This document shows positions 53,215-57,221 of a DNA stretch of 57,221 nt, one piece after another (position 1 is the stretch's first letter; each line of letters opens with the position of its first letter). The notes under the pieces were generated by a model. It searched no databases and was not told where the DNA came from. It saw nothing but the letters and a program-made list of their open reading frames with translations. Source of the DNA: Diaporthe sp. PMI_573 (lineage: Eukaryota; Ascomycota; Sordariomycetes; Diaporthales; Diaporthaceae); NCBI GenBank assembly GCA_021399435.1, contig JAJTUP010000167.1, forward strand, positions 1 to 57,221, read 5' to 3'. Position numbers and translations under genes: made by a program.

Positions 53215-53890
53215 GGATGTTGCCTTCCTCGAGGGGCCGGCTGCCTTGCTAACAGCTTGCCTCCGTGGAGAAGGATGCACCCCTACGTACAAGAAACTTC
53301 GTTACATTACCCAGCTTGTCATTCTTGCCCTCTACTCGCGCCGTGCCGCACCGCCAAAGCCATGCTAACGGCCATATTGATACCACAAACTGTCCCAGGC
53401 ATCATTGACACTCGAGGTAGTTAGGTGGCTTAGCAACGAGCAATCCACAATCGAGTGCAGAACATTTTGCAGTGCTAGATCGCCATTGTCTTGTTATGAC
53501 TGCTTGAGAAGGACTCTGGCTTTATGTTTTGCACTTCTGAAAGAGACTTTTGATCAATGAGGCATGATCTGAAAAACTCAGTACTAATTGTTCTTTTGCT
53601 TAACGGGGATGCTGTTACTTGTTTGGTTTCGCTAGGCATTAGGAAGGAGATACGGAACAGTGACTGTAAAAAGTATGTTGTCAAAGCACCGAGGCGATAT
53701 TAGAGGATTCGAAACCTGCGAGAACACCAGCAAGGAAATAACTAAGCAGAAACAGAATTAGCGTGCTCCTCTGCACATACTTCTCGTGCGAAAAGATTTT
53801 GATGAAATCGTCGAATCCGTCAGAAGAGGGGTACATTGCACAAGTGAGATTCTCGTCGGCTATCTTTAGACTTTTGTCTAAATTTCCCTA
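53215..53890. other. Intergenic, nothing recognised
   Basis: 3' flank of the small gene and downstream flank of the zinc-binding pseudogene. The minus frame at 53684-53475 has no motif. Confidence 0.35.
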
Positions 53891-54637
53891 TTATATATAT
53901 CCTCCTCCTCGATGGCTATGCGGTAGCGACCGGGGTCGCCTATTTCCCAGTCTGTTCTTGTCACAGTGGCCTGAAAGAATAATGTAGTTTGCACAGCGGT
54001 CTGCAGTAACAGTATCTAGCTCAACGCAGCCGTTAAATGGCCCCCCGCCCATCTGGCACATGGAGCAGGGCAGTTGTGCCTTTGCACCACGGCTTTGACA
54101 CAAGAGAGCATTGGTGATCCGATTATCCTGCTTCCTTATCTGGATGAAAATTGGCCTCAGCCTTTCTAGACATCCCATGATGAAGTTTCTTGTAGGCAAA
54201 GCATAGATTTCACGTTGCTTGCTTGACTGTACCCATGCCGGAATAGGACCAGAAGTTGTGATAGCGATATTCATCACAGGCGGAGAGTCTAGCTGCCGCC
54301 GCCGGAACATAGTAACAGGCACGCCAGGCAACACATTGTGCGGCCACATATTCTATGAAATATTAGGTGTATAGTGTATAATAAGTAAAATTGAGAGCAG
54401 AAAGCTTACTATAAAGTTATGCTCTGTATATTCTTCCCCATCCTCGCTATTTTCTTCTAGCATAAGATTAGTTCTATAACGGTAGAATATATAGTAGATA
54501 TTGCTGCTAGAGGCTTGCTGGAATGCCCAGGATATAATACCTAACTAGTCGAAGAGCGGGTCGGGGTACTTAGTAAACTTCATATACCAGAGCCGGTGGT
54601 TTCTTAGTATAGGTTTAAGACTAGCCCCAATGGGCAT
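53891..54637 (-). pseudogene. DUF3716-like Cys-rich protein, two exons, damaged
   Basis: Exon 1 runs from about 54637 (MPIGASLKPILRNHRLWYMK) to 54410 (EEYTEHNFI), with one TAG at 54547-54545. A 57-bp intron (54353-54409, GTAAGC...CATAG, phase 0) joins it to exon 2, which runs from 54352 (NMWPHNVLPGVPVTMFRRRQ) to 53891. Near 54040-53975 the text reads LPCSMCQMGGGPFNGCVEL and DRCANYIILSGHCDKN. The PC..C..G.GPF..C motif with a later CANC is the signature of the fungal DUF3716 cysteine-rich domain. Here the CANC reads CANY, a Cys-to-Tyr change from G-to-A. The N-terminal AFQQASSSNIYYIFYRYRTN is well kept. The true start may be upstream. Probably a recently inactivated member of a multicopy family. 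Confidence 0.6.
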
Positions 54638-55172
54638 CACCGGTGCCACTACGGGTAGAAAAGGCAGAGGCTTGAATTCCTAAGTATGGAATATCCAATC
54701 CACCCTGACGAACAGGAACCAGAAAGTCCAGACAACCTACCACCTATTTCCAAGCAAGCAGCAGACACTAATAAACAACACGGACCCTTAACTGGATCTT
54801 CTATTTTAACGATTAATGCGTACTGCACCTTTCGGAGAAAGAATTCTCTGGATGGTTTTCCAAGAAGCCTCGATAGGAACGACAGTTAGCAATGGACTTG
54901 CGCATTTAAGCGTTCTAAAGTATCTCGGCCCGAGCCTTTCCTCGAACCCATATAAGGCTTCCTTGTTACGAACCAAGGCTCCCTTGTTACTAAGTAACCC
55001 AGTGATGTATAATAACAAGATTCAAGTTTCGACACAATATATAAAATTTTACTTACCTTTTGATATTGCAATGGGACCAGGGAATTAACCTCGAAGAAGC
55101 AGCGTCAGCTTAAGTCCTACTAGCTATCTAGAGATGTGTCTTTTGTATTACCAATGGTAGCCCTGGTGAAAT
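54638..55172. other. Intergenic with small direct repeats
   Basis: CCTTGTTACGAACCAAGG and CCCTTGTTACTAAG lie next to each other near 54959-54996 as an imperfect direct repeat. Frames on both strands (54686-54889 plus, 54806-55018 minus) have no motif. Confidence 0.3.
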
Positions 55173-55490
55173 CTAGGCAGAGTATAGCGCTTCCTTAAGG
55201 CGCACCTGCATAATCCAACATCCGGACATACTCAATGAGGATATTGACCTTTTTGCGGAGACTTTCTGTCTAGGACCTTGGTCGCTCAAATGGCTATAAC
55301 CGCTCAGTCCCGTTATACTTCGGTCGTCAAAGTTTGTTTCAAAGGAGGCAAGTAAAGACTGAGTGCTAGGCTGAACTGTGGCGTTTGTGCCGTAGGAATT
55401 TCAGTCACTGCAGAAATCAGCTCCGATAAAGCGGTGGCTATCAAACTGCGGACCAGACAAAGCGGCAAAATTGCTGGGGTTAGTGGCCAT
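55173..55490 (-). pseudogene. Unknown Ser/Asn-rich protein fragment with a TGA
   Basis: A minus frame of 106 codons from the ATG at 55490 (MATNPSNFAALSGPQFDSHR) has one internal TGA where CGA (Arg) is expected (after IGADFCSD). It ends at a TAG at 55173. The text is polar and Ser-rich (STQSLLASFETNFDDRSITG), like the disordered N-terminus of a transcription factor. No DNA-binding domain is visible. Composition is GC-balanced. It may be a first exon. Confidence 0.3.
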
Positions 55491-55871
55491 CGTGTAATGG
55501 TCGAGATTACTGCAATGAAGATGGCTTTGCGGGATAGAGAGTTGCAAATCCCGTTCGATCTGGTTCAGGATGTAGGTTGATGGGCCTTCTGTAGATAGAG
55601 CGTGGTCGGTATTGTGACTAATATGAGTGCGGCGACTACCCTCGTGATCTTAGTCATTATCTACATCAATTCCATATCCTCGGATGTATAGTAGAGTATA
55701 GTGGCTTTGAACCCTGGCTCTTCCTGAGCTGTGAATTTCCTTACAACATCCTTCGCCGCGTCTTTTAAAAGCCCAAGAAGTAATCTAGCCCCATACTTGA
55801 TTATGATTGATTGTATTGCAGTTGAGACGTTCTCATAGGTGAAGTCGTCGGAACTTGCTTCAAAATAGATA

Positions 55872-55930
55872 AGTCAAGCGACCCCCCTTCCGCCTACCCC
55901 CCGCTTCCGCCCACATTTTCCACCAAAACA
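55872..55930 (+). repeat. Pogo-type left terminal sequence
   Basis: After a TA at 55870-55871 the sequence reads AGTCAAGCGACCCCCCTTCC, then GCC, ACCCCCCGCTTCCGCCCAC. The doubled CCCCCC(G)CTTCCGCC units have the same design as the TIR of the pogo element at 8797. The right partner is outside the window or lost. The AT-rich segment to 56086 is typical of the subterminal part. Confidence 0.5.
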
Positions 55931-56086
55931 CCCACTTTTTAGACACTTATATCTCCACGACTTTAAGGTATATACTTCTAAGATTAAATATACTCATATA
56001 ACCATTTAATATGAATCTACATATAAATTTTTAATATCCTATCTACTTTTTATATAGCTATACATTAGATTGTATATCCTTAAACT

Positions 56087-56227
56087 TGTTGGAATAGCAC
56101 TAAGGCTGATCGCACATAGCCATATTAGCTAGGGAGGATAACTAATCAGGCAAAGAAGTACATATAGATCTCTTAGGTCTGTGTACAAACTTCCCCGCTT
56201 GTTTTATAGTTTAGACAGACATCAACA
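56087..56227 (+). repeat. Candidate 141-bp LTR (TGTTG...CAACA)
   Basis: The unit begins TGTTGGAATAGCAC and ends AGACATCAACA, giving the perfect 5-bp inverted termini TGTTG/CAACA seen in Ty1/Copia LTRs. A long decayed frame begins 154 bp downstream in the same orientation. There is no second copy in the window and no clear primer-binding site, so it could instead be internal to the pogo-type element starting at 55872. Confidence 0.4.
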
Positions 56228-56380
56228 AATTCAGAACTAATTACACAGACACATACATACATACATTTACGCCATATAGCAAAGGCCATTCAACACTAAT
56301 CAGTAATTGCTTAGTGCAATTACAGATTAGCAAGAGTAAAGAGACGAGTACCGGTACGACTCTATGGTTGCAGCTATAGA

Positions 56381-57221
56381 ATGCCAGACGGGACGCAGAG
56401 GCAACTAGAATCACATACTTGTATTAAGAGCCCAGAGGCTATCTCAACCTTCCCGCCAGTTAGGAAGGGAGAGAATACCTCTAGAAGACAAAATCTTCTT
56501 AAAATTACACAAATTAAGACTACTATATTAAACGCCAGACAGAATATATCTACAGCCAAAATCTTATACGACTAAAAAGAAGCAATATATACTAATACAC
56601 AACAAAGAAGACACCTTATAGATAACCTAAAAATACCATATAAGATGTTATCCTCTAATATACTAGAACTATTAGCTTCGGCTATAGCAGCAAGCTTAAG
56701 TAGCCGAAACTAAGTAATATACAAAGAGATAAGCAAGGGAAGCATAATACTACTAAAAGTATAGTAAAGTATAATAAATCTAAGGTACTAGGATTTAGAT
56801 ATTAACCTAGATACCCTACTAAATAACACCTAGATTAATATATACTTTACATAGGTTATAATGGATATTATTTATCTAGACCTAAGTAAGGCCAACATAC
56901 TAGAGTCTCTAGTTAACAACTTTAAAAAGTAGACTTCCTACTAATTTAACAAAGTAGACTATATGTTTAAGAAAATACTCTTAAATATTATTAAGGTAAG
57001 AGGAATCCTAATATTAAAGGGTCCCTATATTAGTCAGATTCTACAACTTATTAAAACTAAAAAGGCAGTAGAAGACTACCTACTATAAGCGCCAGAGCTA
57101 GCCTATATATAATAGACAATTAAGCCACCACCCCAAATATAGTTACACAAGATATTACGGAATCTTTAAGTACCTACCGTTAAAACACAAGCCATATAAT
57201 AAATACTCCTAAAAACAAGAT
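56381..57221 (+). pseudogene. Decayed long frame at the right edge, possible gag
   Basis: One frame runs from the ATG at 56381 (MPDGTQRQLESHTCIKSPEA) past a TAA at 56573-56575 to the window end: 280 codons in register with many TAA and TAG codons. Readable blocks are ILNARQNISTAKILYD, AIYTNTQQRRHLIDNLKIPY, LSSNILELLASAIAASLSSR, SKANILESLVNNFKK, RGILILKGPYISQILQLIKT and KKAVEDYLL. It is helical and Gln/Leu-rich, as gag proteins are, but there is no zinc knuckle inside the window. Whether it is the gag of an LTR element or an unknown transposon protein cannot be decided from this part. Confidence 0.4.

Overview
The window looks like chromosomal DNA of a filamentous ascomycete, probably a Sordariomycete. 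The evidence is short GT-AG introns, a HET-domain gene, Tad-like LINE fragments, pogo and hAT DNA transposons, a chromovirus, and an extreme split between GC-balanced gene islands and AT-rich tracts. In the AT-rich tracts coding frames stay in register for hundreds of codons but are broken by TAA, TAG and TGA where Gln or Arg would be expected, and zinc-binding Cys codons have become Tyr. This C-to-T and G-to-A pattern fits repeat-induced point mutation (RIP). No database search was possible; family names come from motifs and protein-like reading frames.

Layout. 1-4.3 kb: a decayed gag running off the left edge, AT-rich debris, and the C-terminal end of a pogo transposase. 4.3-6.5 kb: an intact single-exon HET-domain gene (minus). 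8.3-14 kb: a LINE RNase H scrap, a complete pogo element with perfect 31-bp terminal repeats and a dead transposase, a frameshifted unknown gene, and a LINE endonuclease fragment. 14.5-16.6 kb: a three-exon Myb/SANT-like gene with one apparent frameshift. 17-24 kb: membrane-protein and unknown gene remnants, two hAT remnants, a pogo tail and a LINE ORF1 fragment. 25.6-26.1 kb: a non-autonomous inverted-repeat element. 28.0-35.4 kb: a complete but dead Ty3/Gypsy chromovirus with a 5-bp target duplication, inserted next to a hAT remnant. 36-41 kb: two related hAT copies, tail to tail. 41-46 kb: a 519-codon unknown gene with about 22 nonsense codons, another decayed gene, and a J-domain pseudogene. 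46.2-47.0 kb: a hAT-type miniature element with a perfect 8-bp target duplication. 47-55.5 kb: a mixture of decayed cellular-type genes and one intact small gene at 52.7 kb. 55.9 kb to the end: pogo-like and possible LTR termini followed by a decayed long frame.

Only three loci look potentially functional: the HET gene, the Myb-like gene (if its frameshift is an error or is spliced) and the small gene at 52.7 kb. The rest reads as a repeat-silenced compartment in which both transposons and duplicated host gene families have been mutated. No tRNA, rRNA or CRISPR array was recognised.
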